From Geobacillus thermodenitrificans subsp. thermodenitrificans DSM 465 (lineage in GTDB: Bacteria; Bacillota; Bacilli; Bacillales; Anoxybacillaceae): a stretch of DNA of 64,000 nt. Below the pieces are notes generated by a model. The model was not told the origin of the DNA. It did no database searches and saw only the letters and a program-made list of their open reading frames with translations. The stretch spans positions 210,076-274,075 of the forward strand of contig NZ_AYKT01000007.1 in the NCBI RefSeq assembly GCF_000496575.1, read 5' to 3'. Positions 24,732 to 34,214 of the stretch are shown here, piece after piece. The first letter of the stretch is position 1; every line of letters starts with the position of its first letter. A program made the translations under genes and the position numbers.

Positions 24732-25140
24732 CGCGTTCTCCCGCTTCGGTGTAATGTGTTCAGAGGGAAAAGCAACAAGAATGGATGCGAGGGTCACGGA
24801 GTAGAAAAGGGGTTGTCGCCTCTTGAATGGGGGCGACTTTTTTTGTGCCATAGGCAGGGGGCTTCATGAGAGCGACGGGGAAATACGATAGTGACCACTC
24901 ACAATCAGTCATTTTGCGGAATTTATGTTTCTCTTTCGCCCAGATACGCATGAGCATATCGATTTTACGCATTTGAGGACGTGCAGAACAAGAAAAAACG
25001 GTAAATGGTGATGAAAGGAGCAGCAAACGATTCATGAATTGACGGGATTGCCTGTGAATGGATGAAATCCGACGCCTGCAACTGAAGAGGAGTGAATCGC
25101 TAACGTTCGGCAAACCGGCAGGGCCAAAGAGAGCCCCGCC
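24732..25140. other. Convergent intergenic region
   Basis: About 400 bases between the EamA gene and the LacI regulator. It holds a clear terminator (24811-24845). The remainder shows no supported gene. Confidence 0.5.
24811..24845 (+). terminator. Rho-independent terminator of the EamA gene
   Basis: GTCGCC (24815-24820) and GGCGAC (24832-24837) followed by seven T residues, about 80 bases after the stop codon. Confidence 0.75.
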
Positions 25141-26154
25141 CTAACGCTTTGGTTTCGCCGCTGTCGATTCCCGTTTGATGAGTTTCGTCGATAATAACAC
25201 TTCCTGAAATGGTTCGTCCGGATTGTCCCACCGCCACCGTAACAATTCCACGGCTCGTTTGCCGTATCGCTTCAGATCGATGTCGACGGTTGTAATTTTC
25301 GGCGTGGCGATTTGCGATAGTTGTCCGTTATCAAAGCTACAGACGGAGACATCGCCAGGTACGTTCAGGCCGTATTGTTGGAGGCTGGTGCTGACGAAAA
25401 AGCCTAATCCGTCATTGACGCAAAACCAGGCGGTTGGTTGCTGCTTTAGCTCTCGTATGTAGTTGGCGATCGCTGTTTCGTCCTCTTGTGCGTGGCAAAA
25501 TATCCATTCCTCGTTCGGTTTCACCCCGTAATCTTTCAACGCCAATAAATACCCTTCATACCGTTCTTGATAGCTCGGTGAATAGTGAATGTCGCCGACA
25601 AACGCAATATCGGTATGGTTGAGCTCCAACAAATGCTGGACAGCGATGTAGGCGCCGAATCGATTGTTTGTCAGCACCGCATCAGCGGAAATGTTCGGAT
25701 GATGGTGATCGACAAGGACGGTCGGGATGCCGGTTGAGACCACTTTTTGGATGTATTCGGTGCTGATATGGGAAAGAATGATGACGCCGTCAACGAGCTT
25801 TTCCTCGATGAACGAAGGCAACAGACGTTGTTGTTTTTGTTGCTCGTTGACCGACTGAATGTGTAGCTTCATGCCATGTGATAGCGCTTCCTGTTCGATG
25901 CTCAAGTAAATTTCGCCGAAAAATTTCAGCGAAAATGCGCGGTCTGAAGCGATGAGGGCGATTTGCTTCGGCGGCTCCTCGCGATGTTTCGAGCGAGAGG
26001 AGGGATATTCATACCCCATTTCTTTCGCGACACGCTTTACAAGCTGCCTCGTTTCTTCGCTCACCCCTTCTTTGCCTCGCAGCGCTTGAGAGACGGAGTT
26101 TTTAGAAATGTTGAGCCGATCAGCGATGTCTTGCATGGTGACCCGTTTTTTCAT
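25141..26154 (-). CDS. LacI-family transcriptional repressor
   Basis: A 337-residue regulator. The N-terminal helix-turn-helix and hinge (VTMQDIADRLNISKNSVSQA, about 5-50) are followed by a periplasmic-binding-protein-like effector domain (about 65-330). It is divergent from the ABC importer and GH130 operon and probably represses it, with a manno-oligosaccharide or related sugar as inducer (inference). The shared intergenic region carries a palindrome suited to this family at 26359-26372. Complete and typical in length. Confidence 0.9.
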   Translation of the reverse strand: MKKRVTMQDIADRLNISKNSVSQALRGKEGVSEETRQLVKRVAKEMGYEYPSSRSKHREEPPKQIALIASDRAFSLKFFGEIYLSIEQEALSHGMKLHIQSVNEQQKQQRLLPSFIEEKLVDGVIILSHISTEYIQKVVSTGIPTVLVDHHHPNISADAVLTNNRFGAYIAVQHLLELNHTDIAFVGDIHYSPSYQERYEGYLLALKDYGVKPNEEWIFCHAQEDETAIANYIRELKQQPTAWFCVNDGLGFFVSTSLQQYGLNVPGDVSVCSFDNGQLSQIATPKITTVDIDLKRYGKRAVELLRWRWDNPDEPFQEVLLSTKLIKRESTAAKPKR

Positions 26155-26358
26155 TCGCTATCTCCACCTGTTCACTCTTTTTGCCTTTTCGGCTATTTGA
26201 AGTGCGATAAGGATGACGATTGTCATCGCTTTCCTATCCCTGATTATAGGTCGGAATATCCAAAACGATTTCTGTTTTTGCTTTTTCTTCGTTCCATTAT
26301 ACCTCCTTGTGAAACTGAACGGTATTCAAAACATCGGAAAAGTATATACAGGATGTCA

Positions 26359-26372
26359 TTGTAACGTTACAA
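26359..26372. promoter_or_regulatory. LacI-type operator palindrome
   Basis: TTGTAACGTTACAA is a perfect 14-bp palindrome with the central CG typical of LacI/GalR-family operators. It lies between the divergent regulator and ABC operon, nearer to the regulator, so it may also serve autoregulation. Confidence 0.65.
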
Positions 26373-26581
26373 AATGAAGTTGTCAAGTTTGTTAGTCATG
26401 AAAAATATCATTATTTTTTTGCTTTTTTCCGAAAAATAAGTTGACTATTCGGTTTCATCGTGAAATAATGTGTTTGTAATGTATAAAAATATAGTTACAA
26501 AGATTGTTTTTTAGTTGACAAGATTGTCTGCCTTAGTGATCTGTCAGGGAAAGGAGAGACATTGTCCAAATCAATTGTTTG

Positions 26582-26595
26582 TGTAAGCGTTTTAA
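26582..26595 (+). promoter_or_regulatory. cre-like CcpA site before the ABC operon
   Basis: TGTAAGCGTTTTAA fits the catabolite-responsive element consensus except for one base near the end. It lies about 35 bases upstream of the binding-protein start, a position that would allow CcpA roadblock repression. Confidence 0.5.
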
Positions 26596-26629
26596 TCATC
26601 TGCTCATTCATATAAGGGGGGAATAAACG

Positions 26630-27955
26630 ATGAAAAAGCGCAAGTGGTTTAAGCTCGTTTCGGTGTTACTTGCCGCTGTGGTGATCGGAACGGGCTGCCA
26701 AGGACAAGCAGGAAATGAGCAAGGAGAGGGGAAGCAAAGTTCAACCGTGCAGATTGATTTTTGGGCAGCGCCGAACCCGACGCAACAAGCGTTCTGGAAG
26801 AAGATGGCCGACCGCTATATGGAAGAGCATAAACATGTGAAAATCAAAGTATCGCCGATGCCGGAAAGCCCTTCTTCGGAGGCGGGCATTCAGTCCGCCA
26901 TTGCTGCAGGAAACGCACCGGTCCTTTCGGAAAACATCTCGCGTGGTTTTGCCGCGCAATTGGCGGAAAGCCGGGCGATTGTGCCCATGGATCAATTTGA
27001 CGGATTTGACGATTTACTTCGCAAGCGGCAAATGGAAACGACGATTTCCACTTGGAAATTTGCTGATGGACATCAGTATGTACTGCCGATTTACTCGAAC
27101 GCCATGCTGTTTGGTTGGCGAATCGATCTATTGAAAGAGTTAGGATATAACGAGCCACCGAAAACATATAGCGAAGTCCTTGAGGTCGGCAAAAAGCTAA
27201 AAGAAAAATATCCAGACAAGTTTTTGTGGGCGAGAGCCGATTTGGCCAAACCGACATGGTGGGCAAGATGGTTTGACTTCTTTATGCTGTATAACGCCGC
27301 GTCGAATGGAACGCATTTTATTGATGGGAATAAACTGAGCGCGGATCGCGACGCGGGAGTAAAAACACTTCAATTCTTTGCGGATTTAAGTAAAAATCAA
27401 CTAGTACTGACGAGGGAGACGAAAGATCCGTTTGAAAACGGCACGTCGGTGATGGTCGATTTAGGACCATGGACGTTCCCTTATTGGGCGGAGAAGTTTC
27501 CGGAAATGAAATTTAACGAAACATACGTTTTATCCATGCCGCCGGTGCCGGATGGAATGGATCCAGCGCAAGCAAAAACGTTTGCCGATACAAAAGGGCT
27601 AGTCATTTACGCTTCAGCGACGAAAGAGCAACAACAAGCCGCGTTCGATTTCGTCAAATGGGTGTACTCTGACCCACAAAACGATTTGGAATGGCTGAAA
27701 GAGACGAATTTGCCGCCAGCGCGGGATGATTTGTCAACGAACGAGGCGTTTGTCTCCTATTTTGAGGAAAATCCGCAGTTGAAACTGTATGCGGAAAATA
27801 TCCCGAATGCGTTGCCGCCGATGGATAATGCCCAAATGGTTGAAATTCAAGAATTGATCGGCAAACAAGCGTTGAACCCCGTTGTTAAAGGGGAGAAAAC
27901 CCCTGAAAAAGCTTGGAAGGATATGGAGAAAGCGATCGATGGGGTGTTAAAGTAA
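26630..27955 (+). CDS. Sugar ABC transporter substrate-binding lipoprotein
   Basis: A 441-residue extracytoplasmic binding protein. The signal peptide ends in a lipobox, VIGTGCQG, so Cys24 is lipidated after cleavage by signal peptidase II. The mature part is a family 1 solute-binding protein (IDFWAAPNPTQQAF near the N-terminus, VYSDPQNDLEWLKETNLPPA near the C-terminus). It captures an oligosaccharide for the two permeases encoded next. GH130 and DUF1861 genes downstream suggest beta-mannan oligosaccharides or a related sugar. A GGGGGG-type site precedes the ATG. Confidence 0.9.
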   Translation: MKKRKWFKLVSVLLAAVVIGTGCQGQAGNEQGEGKQSSTVQIDFWAAPNPTQQAFWKKMADRYMEEHKHVKIKVSPMPESPSSEAGIQSAIAAGNAPVLSENISRGFAAQLAESRAIVPMDQFDGFDDLLRKRQMETTISTWKFADGHQYVLPIYSNAMLFGWRIDLLKELGYNEPPKTYSEVLEVGKKLKEKYPDKFLWARADLAKPTWWARWFDFFMLYNAASNGTHFIDGNKLSADRDAGVKTLQFFADLSKNQLVLTRETKDPFENGTSVMVDLGPWTFPYWAEKFPEMKFNETYVLSMPPVPDGMDPAQAKTFADTKGLVIYASATKEQQQAAFDFVKWVYSDPQNDLEWLKETNLPPARDDLSTNEAFVSYFEENPQLKLYAENIPNALPPMDNAQMVEIQELIGKQALNPVVKGEKTPEKAWKDMEKAIDGVLK

Positions 27956-27956
27956 C

Positions 27957-28835
27957 ATGAATAAGCACACGGCAAAAGTGGGTTGGCTGCTCGCCAGCCC
28001 ATACCTTATCTATTCCGCTATTTTCTTTTTAATCCCTTTATTTTGGGCGTTATATCTCGCCTTTACGAACTGGAACTTGATTTCTCCAGAATATGAGACA
28101 GTAGGGGTTCAAAATTTTATCGATGCGTTGTTCAGTCCGAGTGTGCGGGCTGCGTTTTGGGTGACGTACAAGTTTATGCTGATGTTTGTGCCGATCGTTA
28201 TCGCTGGCTCGCTGATTTTGGCGTTGATCATTCATCATCTGCCACGGTGGAAAGGGCTCTTTGCCGTTGGGTATTTTTTGCCGTACTTAGCGTCAGGAGT
28301 AGCATCGGCGATTGTCGTCAAAGGGGTTATTTCTTATAACAGTCCGTTCAATCAATTTTTGCGAGATGTGTTTGGTCTCGATATTGACTGGCTCGGGTCT
28401 CCGACCTTGGCGGCGCTAGTGATCGTGCTGATGATGGCGTGGAAGTTTGTCGGTTACTATGCGCTCTTGTTTTTATCGGGTCTTGAAAGTATTCCGAAAG
28501 AAGTCTATGAGGCGGCTGAAATCGACGGTGCGGTCGGCTGGAAGCGGGTTTGGCACGTGACTATTCCAATGCTGTACCCTTCGTTTTATACGGTGACGAT
28601 TTTAGCAGTCGGCTTGATGTTTGGCATTTTCACGGAGCCATATGTGTTGACGGGCGGCGGGCCGGAGTATGCGACCCATACGTGGCAGCTAGAGATTTAC
28701 AACCAGGCGTTTGAAAAATTAAACGCAGGTTACGGAACGGCGGTCGCGATCATCAATTCGATCGTCACCTTTGCGTCGATTTTCATCTTTCGCAAGCTGT
28801 TGGAAAAATGGGGTGGCAGACATGGTTGGGAGTAA
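27957..28835 (+). CDS. Sugar ABC transporter permease 1 (MalF-type)
   Basis: A 292-residue membrane protein with six hydrophobic helices. The cytoplasmic loop ESIPKEVYEAAEIDGAVGWK is the EAA motif that contacts the ATPase. Its ATG begins one base after the binding-protein stop, so translation is coupled. It pairs with the next permease. No ATPase gene is in the operon. Confidence 0.9.
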   Translation: MNKHTAKVGWLLASPYLIYSAIFFLIPLFWALYLAFTNWNLISPEYETVGVQNFIDALFSPSVRAAFWVTYKFMLMFVPIVIAGSLILALIIHHLPRWKGLFAVGYFLPYLASGVASAIVVKGVISYNSPFNQFLRDVFGLDIDWLGSPTLAALVIVLMMAWKFVGYYALLFLSGLESIPKEVYEAAEIDGAVGWKRVWHVTIPMLYPSFYTVTILAVGLMFGIFTEPYVLTGGGPEYATHTWQLEIYNQAFEKLNAGYGTAVAIINSIVTFASIFIFRKLLEKWGGRHGWE

Positions 28836-29652
28836 ACGATGGAAGGTTGGCTTGCTTTATGTGCTGGCGTTTGCGGTTTTGTTCGTCATGGTTTTCCCGT
28901 ATTTGTATATGGTGTTAGGCTCGCTTGCTCCATGGGATGAAGTCGATCGAAAGTTGATTCCGTCGTCATTGACATTACGCTCGTATGAATGGCTGTTTCA
29001 AGGCGGTGAAGATGTCGTGCCGCGGCCGTGGCTTCGGGCGTTTTTCAACAGTTTGCTTGTCACATCGGCATCAACGCTTCTTATGCTGGTGACGGCGGTG
29101 ATGGTCGGATATGCGTTGTCGAAAGTGACCTTTAAGGGGAGACAATGGGTCAATAACGCGATTTTGTTTCAAATGTTTTATCCGTCGATCATTTTGTTGA
29201 TTCCGCTGTTTTTGATCGTCCGGTATTTCGGCTGGTACAACACGTATTGGGCGATGATCTTGCCGAAGGCCGTCAACTTGTGGGCGATCTTTATGTATAC
29301 GAACTTTTTCCGCAGCATTCCTGATGAATTGATCGAAGCGGCCAAGATGGATGGGGCAGGACATCTCACCATCATTCGCCGCATTATCTGGCCGATGTCG
29401 CGCTCGATCACAACGATTATTTTCTTGTTCCTTTTCATGGAACGATGGGTGGAACTTCTTTGGGATATGCTGGTCGTCAATAACGAAAAGATGTTGACAT
29501 TAAATGTATTGTTGGCGCAAATGTTTGGGCCGTATGGGGGGTATCCGGGGCCAATGTATGCCGCCTCAGTGTTACTCACGCTGCCGATTTTGATTTTGTT
29601 CATTTTGTTTAGCAAGAATTTTAAAGAAGGTATGCAGTTCATATTAAAATAA
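28822..29652 (+). CDS. Sugar ABC transporter permease 2 (MalG-type)
   Basis: A 276-residue membrane protein with six helices and an EAA loop (SIPDELIEAAKMDGAGHLTI). The ATG at 28822 overlaps the previous gene by 14 bases and follows GGGGTGG. An earlier in-frame ATG at 28771 lies well inside the upstream gene and would add a non-homologous tail, so it was not chosen. The importer lacks its own ATPase, which in Bacillaceae is usually supplied by a shared MsmX-type subunit encoded elsewhere (family knowledge). Confidence 0.9.
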   Translation: MVGSKRWKVGLLYVLAFAVLFVMVFPYLYMVLGSLAPWDEVDRKLIPSSLTLRSYEWLFQGGEDVVPRPWLRAFFNSLLVTSASTLLMLVTAVMVGYALSKVTFKGRQWVNNAILFQMFYPSIILLIPLFLIVRYFGWYNTYWAMILPKAVNLWAIFMYTNFFRSIPDELIEAAKMDGAGHLTIIRRIIWPMSRSITTIIFLFLFMERWVELLWDMLVVNNEKMLTLNVLLAQMFGPYGGYPGPMYAASVLLTLPILILFILFSKNFKEGMQFILK

Positions 29653-29691
29653 TGAAACATCACGATGGAAAAGAGAGCAGGGAGAGACGTT

Positions 29692-30639
29692 ATGCAGACG
29701 AGGATGCCGACAATGAAAACATGCAAAACATTGCTTGAGGAGCTCGCGCGTGCTCCACGACCGTTTCGAGCGGAGAAGCTGGCATTTGCCGGTGTTGGAG
29801 GTCGCGATGTGTACAACATTTCCGCGCCGTTCGAAGATGACGGTGAGTGGGTGATTGCCGGACGGGTGGAAGAGAGGGATAGCGAGCAGTCGGAAGTTTA
29901 CTTTTTTGTCGAACGTGAGGGAACATGGGTGCCGCGCGAAGGGGCCCCGGTGTTCGCGTTGCAGGATCCGTTTATTTCGCGTGTGCACGGGCATCTCGTG
30001 TTTGGTGGGGTGGAGACGTTTCCGCACCCTGTGCTTCATGGGAAGTTATATTGGCGGACGGTGTTTTATCGTGGAAAAACGATGAATGAATTGATGCACT
30101 TTTTTACTGGACCTGATGGAATGAAGGATATTCGGCTTGTTGAATTGCGGGATGGATCTGTCGGTGTGTTCACTCGCCCACAAGGTGAAAAAGGTGGTCG
30201 CGGAAAAATTGGGTTCACCCGCGTCGGCTCGCTCGATGAACTGACGGTCAAAGCGATTCAAGACGCTCCTTTGATTCACGGTCAGTTTACCGATGAAGAA
30301 TGGGGAGGCGTGAATGAAGCGCATTTGCTTGCCAATGGACTTGTCGGTGTCCTTGGTCATATCGCTTGTTTCGATCAGGAACGGAACCGTCATTATTATC
30401 CGATGGTATTTGCGTTCAATCCAGATACTGGGGAAGCGTCGGAAATGGAGTTGATCGCCACAAGGTCTCATTTCCTCGATGGGCCGGCGAAACGCCCCGA
30501 TTTGGCAGACGTTGTATTCAGCGGCGGACTCGTGCGCAAAGGGGATGGCACAGCTGATTTTTACGCTGGAACAAGCGATGCCGAAGCACAAAAGCTAACG
30601 ATTGTTGATCCATTTATGAAATACGAGAGGCAGGGATGA
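29692..30639 (+). CDS. DUF1861-family protein, copy 1
   Basis: A 315-residue soluble protein of the DUF1861 family, thought to be a beta-propeller related to family 43/130-type sugar enzymes. Visible features are FAGVGGRDVYNISAPFEDDG near the start, GPDGMKDIRLVELRDGS, FTDEEWGGVNEAHLLANG and SHFLDGPAKRPDLADVVFSG. It has no signal peptide, so it acts in the cytosol. Its biochemical role is not known to me. Its place between the permeases and a GH130 phosphorylase suggests action on the same imported oligosaccharide. ATG at 29692 has GGGAGAG; an ATG at 29665 has none. A close paralogue lies at 35717. Confidence 0.8.
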   Translation: MQTRMPTMKTCKTLLEELARAPRPFRAEKLAFAGVGGRDVYNISAPFEDDGEWVIAGRVEERDSEQSEVYFFVEREGTWVPREGAPVFALQDPFISRVHGHLVFGGVETFPHPVLHGKLYWRTVFYRGKTMNELMHFFTGPDGMKDIRLVELRDGSVGVFTRPQGEKGGRGKIGFTRVGSLDELTVKAIQDAPLIHGQFTDEEWGGVNEAHLLANGLVGVLGHIACFDQERNRHYYPMVFAFNPDTGEASEMELIATRSHFLDGPAKRPDLADVVFSGGLVRKGDGTADFYAGTSDAEAQKLTIVDPFMKYERQG

Positions 30640-31700
30640 TGATGCACCTTTACCGTTATGAAGAAAATCCGCTCATTACGCCGAATGATGTGCTGCCGTA
30701 TCATGATGGGTTTGAAGTGATCGGTGCGTTTAACGCCGGGGTGGCGAGGTTTCAAGGGGATGTGTTGTTGTTGCTTCGGGTGGCAGAACGTCCCGTGTCG
30801 GATGACCCGAACGTGGTGAAGGCGCCGGTGTGGAATTCAAAGACAGGGAAGGTCGATATTTATGAGTTTCACAAGGACGACCCGCGCTATGATTTTTCCG
30901 ATCCAAGGGTCATTAAAGAGGCAGGGACGGAACGATTTTTGTATTTGACGTCACTATCGTATTTGCGTCTTGCCCGCAGTCAAGACGGGCGGCGCTTTAC
31001 GATTGACGATCGGCCGTTGATCTATCCTTCGAATGAGTTAGAGACATTTGGAGTGGAAGACCCGCGCATTACGTACATTGACGGGACGTATTACATTTAT
31101 TTCAGCGCTGTGTCGCCCAAAGGGGTCGGCGAGGTGATGGTGTCGACGACCGATTTTCGGACGGTTGAGCATCACGGGATGATTTTTGCACCGGAGAATA
31201 AAGACGTGCTCATTTTTCCGGAGAAGATTAACGGCAAGTATTATGCGCTTCACCGCCCGGTGCCAAGAAGCAACGGCCGTCCTGAGGTGTGGATCGCTGA
31301 GTCGGACAATTTGCGTTACTGGGGAAATCACCGCTTTTTGTTCGGCTTGCGGGAAGGGAAATGGGACAGCGCCCGCATCGGCGGCGGTGCGGTGCCAATC
31401 AAGACGGAGCACGGCTGGCTTGAGTTGTACCACGGTGCGTCAGAAGACCACCGCTATTGCATGGGGGCGGTGTTGTTGGATTTAGATGACCCATCGAAAG
31501 TCATTGCCCGCTCGGAGCAGCCGCTTGTCGAGCCGGAAGCGGATTACGAAGTGAACGGCTTTTTCGGGCGTGTCGTATTCTCGTGCGGAGCGCTCGTTGA
31601 CGGTGACATCGTGAAAATGTATTACGGCGCCGCGGATACGTCAATGGCTTGTGTTGAGCTGCGGCTTAGCGAGATTTTGGCTTCGCTTGGTAAGGGATGA
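30636..31700 (+). CDS. GH130-family beta-mannoside phosphorylase
   Basis: A 354-residue five-bladed beta-propeller enzyme. Typical GH130 features include LYRYEENPLITPNDV at the start, FNAGVARF, GVEDPRITYIDGTYYI, and the phosphate-binding HRPVPRSNGRPEVW region. Family members split beta-mannosides, such as mannobiose, mannooligosaccharides or mannosyl-glucose, with phosphate, giving mannose 1-phosphate. Subfamily cannot be set by eye. Three consecutive ATG codons (30636, 30639, 30642) are possible starts and overlap the DUF1861 stop, so translation is coupled. It is the last gene before a strong terminator. Confidence 0.85.
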   Translation: MMMHLYRYEENPLITPNDVLPYHDGFEVIGAFNAGVARFQGDVLLLLRVAERPVSDDPNVVKAPVWNSKTGKVDIYEFHKDDPRYDFSDPRVIKEAGTERFLYLTSLSYLRLARSQDGRRFTIDDRPLIYPSNELETFGVEDPRITYIDGTYYIYFSAVSPKGVGEVMVSTTDFRTVEHHGMIFAPENKDVLIFPEKINGKYYALHRPVPRSNGRPEVWIAESDNLRYWGNHRFLFGLREGKWDSARIGGGAVPIKTEHGWLELYHGASEDHRYCMGAVLLDLDDPSKVIARSEQPLVEPEADYEVNGFFGRVVFSCGALVDGDIVKMYYGAADTSMACVELRLSEILASLGKG

Positions 31701-31729
31701 AAAAGAAAACCCACACATTGGAGCATGGA

Positions 31730-31767
31730 CAGAAACGCCTAAACAGATTAGGCGTTTCTTTTTTTGT
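31730..31767 (+). terminator. Terminator of the ABC/GH130 operon
   Basis: GAAACGCCTA and TAGGCGTTTC form a perfect stem followed by seven T residues. Confidence 0.85.
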
Positions 31768-31853
31768 GGGGCTGATCGTGACAATGGTGTATTGCTCTCT
31801 CTTTCTGTTTAAAAAGAATCGAAACAAATTTCTTTTCGGCTAAGAAGATTTGA

Positions 31854-31859
31854 TATAAT
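31854..31859 (+). promoter_or_regulatory. -10 element of the K+ transporter gene
   Basis: A TATAAT box 50 bases before the GTG start. The -35 element is weak, so the exact promoter is uncertain. Confidence 0.45.
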
Positions 31860-31908
31860 GGAAAACAACATTGATTGATCGTACGTATAAATACTGAGCA
31901 GGATCAGT

Positions 31909-33312
31909 GTGAGGAAGCCGTTCCTGCGCTGGTCGAGGCAATGGTGGGTGAATGGCCACGTGGCAATCAAACGTTCATTATGGTTGAAGCTGTCAACGAT
32001 TCAATTGATCATTCTGTTTTATTTGGTGGCGGTCGCGGTGTCGACGTTGTTGCTATGGTTGCCGGTTATGCACCGGCCGGGGGTGGAGCTTCGCTGGATT
32101 GACGCGCTGTTTACCGCGGCAAGCGCCATTAGTGTGACCGGGTTGACGGTCGTATCGGTTCCGGAGACGTTTAATACGCTCGGTGTTGTCGTTTTAGTTG
32201 TGATGATGCAAGTTGGCGGCATCGGGTTGATGGTGCTGAGTACGTTCATTTGGCTGTTGTTTGGCAAAAAAATCGGATTTCGTGAGCGGCAGCTGATCAT
32301 GGCAGACCAGAACCGGCTCGCGTTGTCAGGGCTCGTGAAGCTCGCGCGGGAAATCTTTTTCTTGATTCTCGCGATTGAAGCGGTCGGTGCGCTTGTTTTG
32401 GGCGTGTATTTTTTGCGGTATTTTCCGACGTGGCCAGAAGCGTTTTTGCAGGCCGTGTTTGCGTCGGTCAGCGCGACGACGAATGCGGGGTTTGACATTA
32501 CCGGCAAGTCGCTTATTCCGTTCGCCGGCGATTATTTCGTGCAAATCGTCCATATGCTCCTCATCATTCTAGGATCGATCGGATTTCCGGTGCTCATTGA
32601 GGTGAAAGAGTTTTTGTTTGCGCGCAACCGAGGAAGCTATCGGTTTTCGCTATTTACGAAATTGACGACCGTAACGTTTTTTGCCCTTGTCATTTTTGGC
32701 ACGGTGGCGATTTATGCGCTTGAATGGAATCATTTTTTTGCTGGAGAGTCGTGGCATCGTTCGCTCTTTTATGCGCTGTTTCAGTCCGTGTCATCGCGCA
32801 GCGGTGGGCTGACGACGATGGATATGAACGAGTTTTCCCACCCGACGTTATTGCTTTTGAGCGCGATGATGTTCATCGGTGCTTCTCCGAGTAGCGTCGG
32901 TGGCGGGATTCGGACGACGACGTTGGCGGTCATTTTGTTAACGGTTTGGCATTATGCGAAAGGGCGCTCAGCAGTCAAAGTGTTCGGGCGCGAAATTCAC
33001 GAGGAAGATATTTTAAAATCGTTTGTCGTTTTTATTGCGGCGCTGTTTCTTTGTTTTGCGGCGGTTCTTACGCTTTCCGTCTCGGAGTCGTCACTCCCTG
33101 TGGTCACGCTTTTGTTTGAAATATGTTCGGCATTTGGGACGACCGGGCTGTCGCTCGGTGTTACCCCCGAGCTTAGCCCGTTTGGCAAGCTTGTGTTGGT
33201 GATGTTGATGTTTATCGGTCGGGTCGGCATCATTTCATTTTTATGGCTGATCCGCGGCCGAGCGGTGAAAGATAGCTACCATTACCCGAAAGAACGGGTC
33301 ATTATCGGCTAG
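31909..33312 (+). CDS. Ktr/Trk-type potassium transporter membrane subunit
   Basis: A 467-residue membrane protein of the TrkH/KtrB superfamily with four M1-P-M2 repeats. The four pore loops are visible as SAISVTGLTVV, VSATTNAGFD, SSRSGGLTTMD and CSAFGTTGLSLG, with the conserved glycines of the selectivity filter. It imports potassium together with a cytoplasmic regulatory subunit (KtrA/C type) that is not encoded here. The GTG start at 31909 has AGGA upstream. It seems to have its own promoter. Length fits KtrB/KtrD. Confidence 0.9.
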   Translation: MRKPFLRWSRQWWVNGHVAIKRSLWLKLSTIQLIILFYLVAVAVSTLLLWLPVMHRPGVELRWIDALFTAASAISVTGLTVVSVPETFNTLGVVVLVVMMQVGGIGLMVLSTFIWLLFGKKIGFRERQLIMADQNRLALSGLVKLAREIFFLILAIEAVGALVLGVYFLRYFPTWPEAFLQAVFASVSATTNAGFDITGKSLIPFAGDYFVQIVHMLLIILGSIGFPVLIEVKEFLFARNRGSYRFSLFTKLTTVTFFALVIFGTVAIYALEWNHFFAGESWHRSLFYALFQSVSSRSGGLTTMDMNEFSHPTLLLLSAMMFIGASPSSVGGGIRTTTLAVILLTVWHYAKGRSAVKVFGREIHEEDILKSFVVFIAALFLCFAAVLTLSVSESSLPVVTLLFEICSAFGTTGLSLGVTPELSPFGKLVLVMLMFIGRVGIISFLWLIRGRAVKDSYHYPKERVIIG

Positions 33313-33329
33313 AATAGGGGGAAGGAATC

Positions 33330-34214
33330 ATGAAAAAAGTGCGCAAAGCGATCATTCCTGCGGCAGGGCTTGGGACGCGATTTTTGCCGGCGACAAAGGC
33401 GATGCCGAAGGAGATGCTTCCGATTGTCGATAAGCCGACGATTCAATATATTGTGGAAGAGGCGATGGCATCAGGCATTGAAGACATTATTATCGTCACC
33501 GGGAAAGGGAAGCGGGCGATTGAAGACCATTTCGACCATGCGTTTGAGCTCGAGCAGCTGCTCAAGCAAAAAGGGAAGCTCGATTTGTTGGAAAAAGTGA
33601 AAGAGCCATCCAAAGTAGACATCCACTACATTCGCCAAAAAGAGCCGAAAGGATTAGGGCATGCGGTGTGGTGCGCCCGCAGTTTCATCGGGGATGAACC
33701 GTTTGCGGTGTTGTTGGGTGACGACATCGTTCAAGCGGAAACGCCGTGCTTAAAGCAGCTCATTGATCAATACGAGCAAACATTCAGCTCGGTGATCGGC
33801 GTCAAGCGTGTGCCGGAGGAAGAGACGCACCGTTACGGGATCATCGATCCGCTCGAGCAGCGGGGCCGCCGCTACCAAGTGCGTCGTTTTGTCGAAAAAC
33901 CGGCTCCAGGCACGGCGCCGTCCAATTTGGCGATCGTTGGCCGTTATGTATTGACGCCGGAGATTTTCTTGTTTTTAGAGAAGCAAGAAGTCGGTGCGGG
34001 TGGGGAGATTCAGCTGACCGATGCGATCGGGCGGCTCAATGAAATTCAGCGTGTCTTCGCCTATGAGTTCGAAGGGAAACGGTACGATGTCGGGGAGAAG
34101 CTCGGCTTTATCGAAACGACGATCGAGTTTGCCTTGCAAAACAAGGAGCTGCGCGACGATTTGCTTTCGTTTTTAGAGCGGATGGTGACAGAGGCGAAAG
34201 GATCGGCTGAGTGA
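33330..34214 (+). CDS. galU: UTP-glucose-1-phosphate uridylyltransferase
   Basis: A 294-residue cytosolic nucleotidyltransferase (GalU/GtaB family) that makes UDP-glucose from UTP and glucose 1-phosphate for cell-wall glycans and capsule. The N-terminal [20 protein letters not shown] signature and LGDDIV metal-binding region are present. GGGGGAAGG precedes the ATG. It follows the K+ transporter by 17 bases and may be cotranscribed. A remnant of its usual partner, UDP-glucose dehydrogenase, lies far away at 53730. Complete. Confidence 0.95.
   Translation: MKKVRKAIIPAAGLGTRFLPATKAMPKEMLPIVDKPTIQYIVEEAMASGIEDIIIVTGKGKRAIEDHFDHAFELEQLLKQKGKLDLLEKVKEPSKVDIHYIRQKEPKGLGHAVWCARSFIGDEPFAVLLGDDIVQAETPCLKQLIDQYEQTFSSVIGVKRVPEEETHRYGIIDPLEQRGRRYQVRRFVEKPAPGTAPSNLAIVGRYVLTPEIFLFLEKQEVGAGGEIQLTDAIGRLNEIQRVFAYEFEGKRYDVGEKLGFIETTIEFALQNKELRDDLLSFLERMVTEAKGSAE

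Larger units (their letters stand above)
26155..26629. promoter_or_regulatory. Divergent promoter region of the LacI regulator and sugar ABC operon
   Basis: 475 bases with no gene. It contains the likely LacI operator (26359-26372), a possible promoter (TTGACT at 26441, AATAAT at 26464, 17-base spacing) and a cre-like site (26582-26595). It is AT-rich in its centre, as expected of a regulatory region. Confidence 0.6.

Noticed and set aside
28771..28821. Upstream ATG for permease 2
   Set aside because: It lies deep in the preceding permease gene and adds a non-homologous tail; the ATG at 28822 fits the family and has a ribosome binding site.
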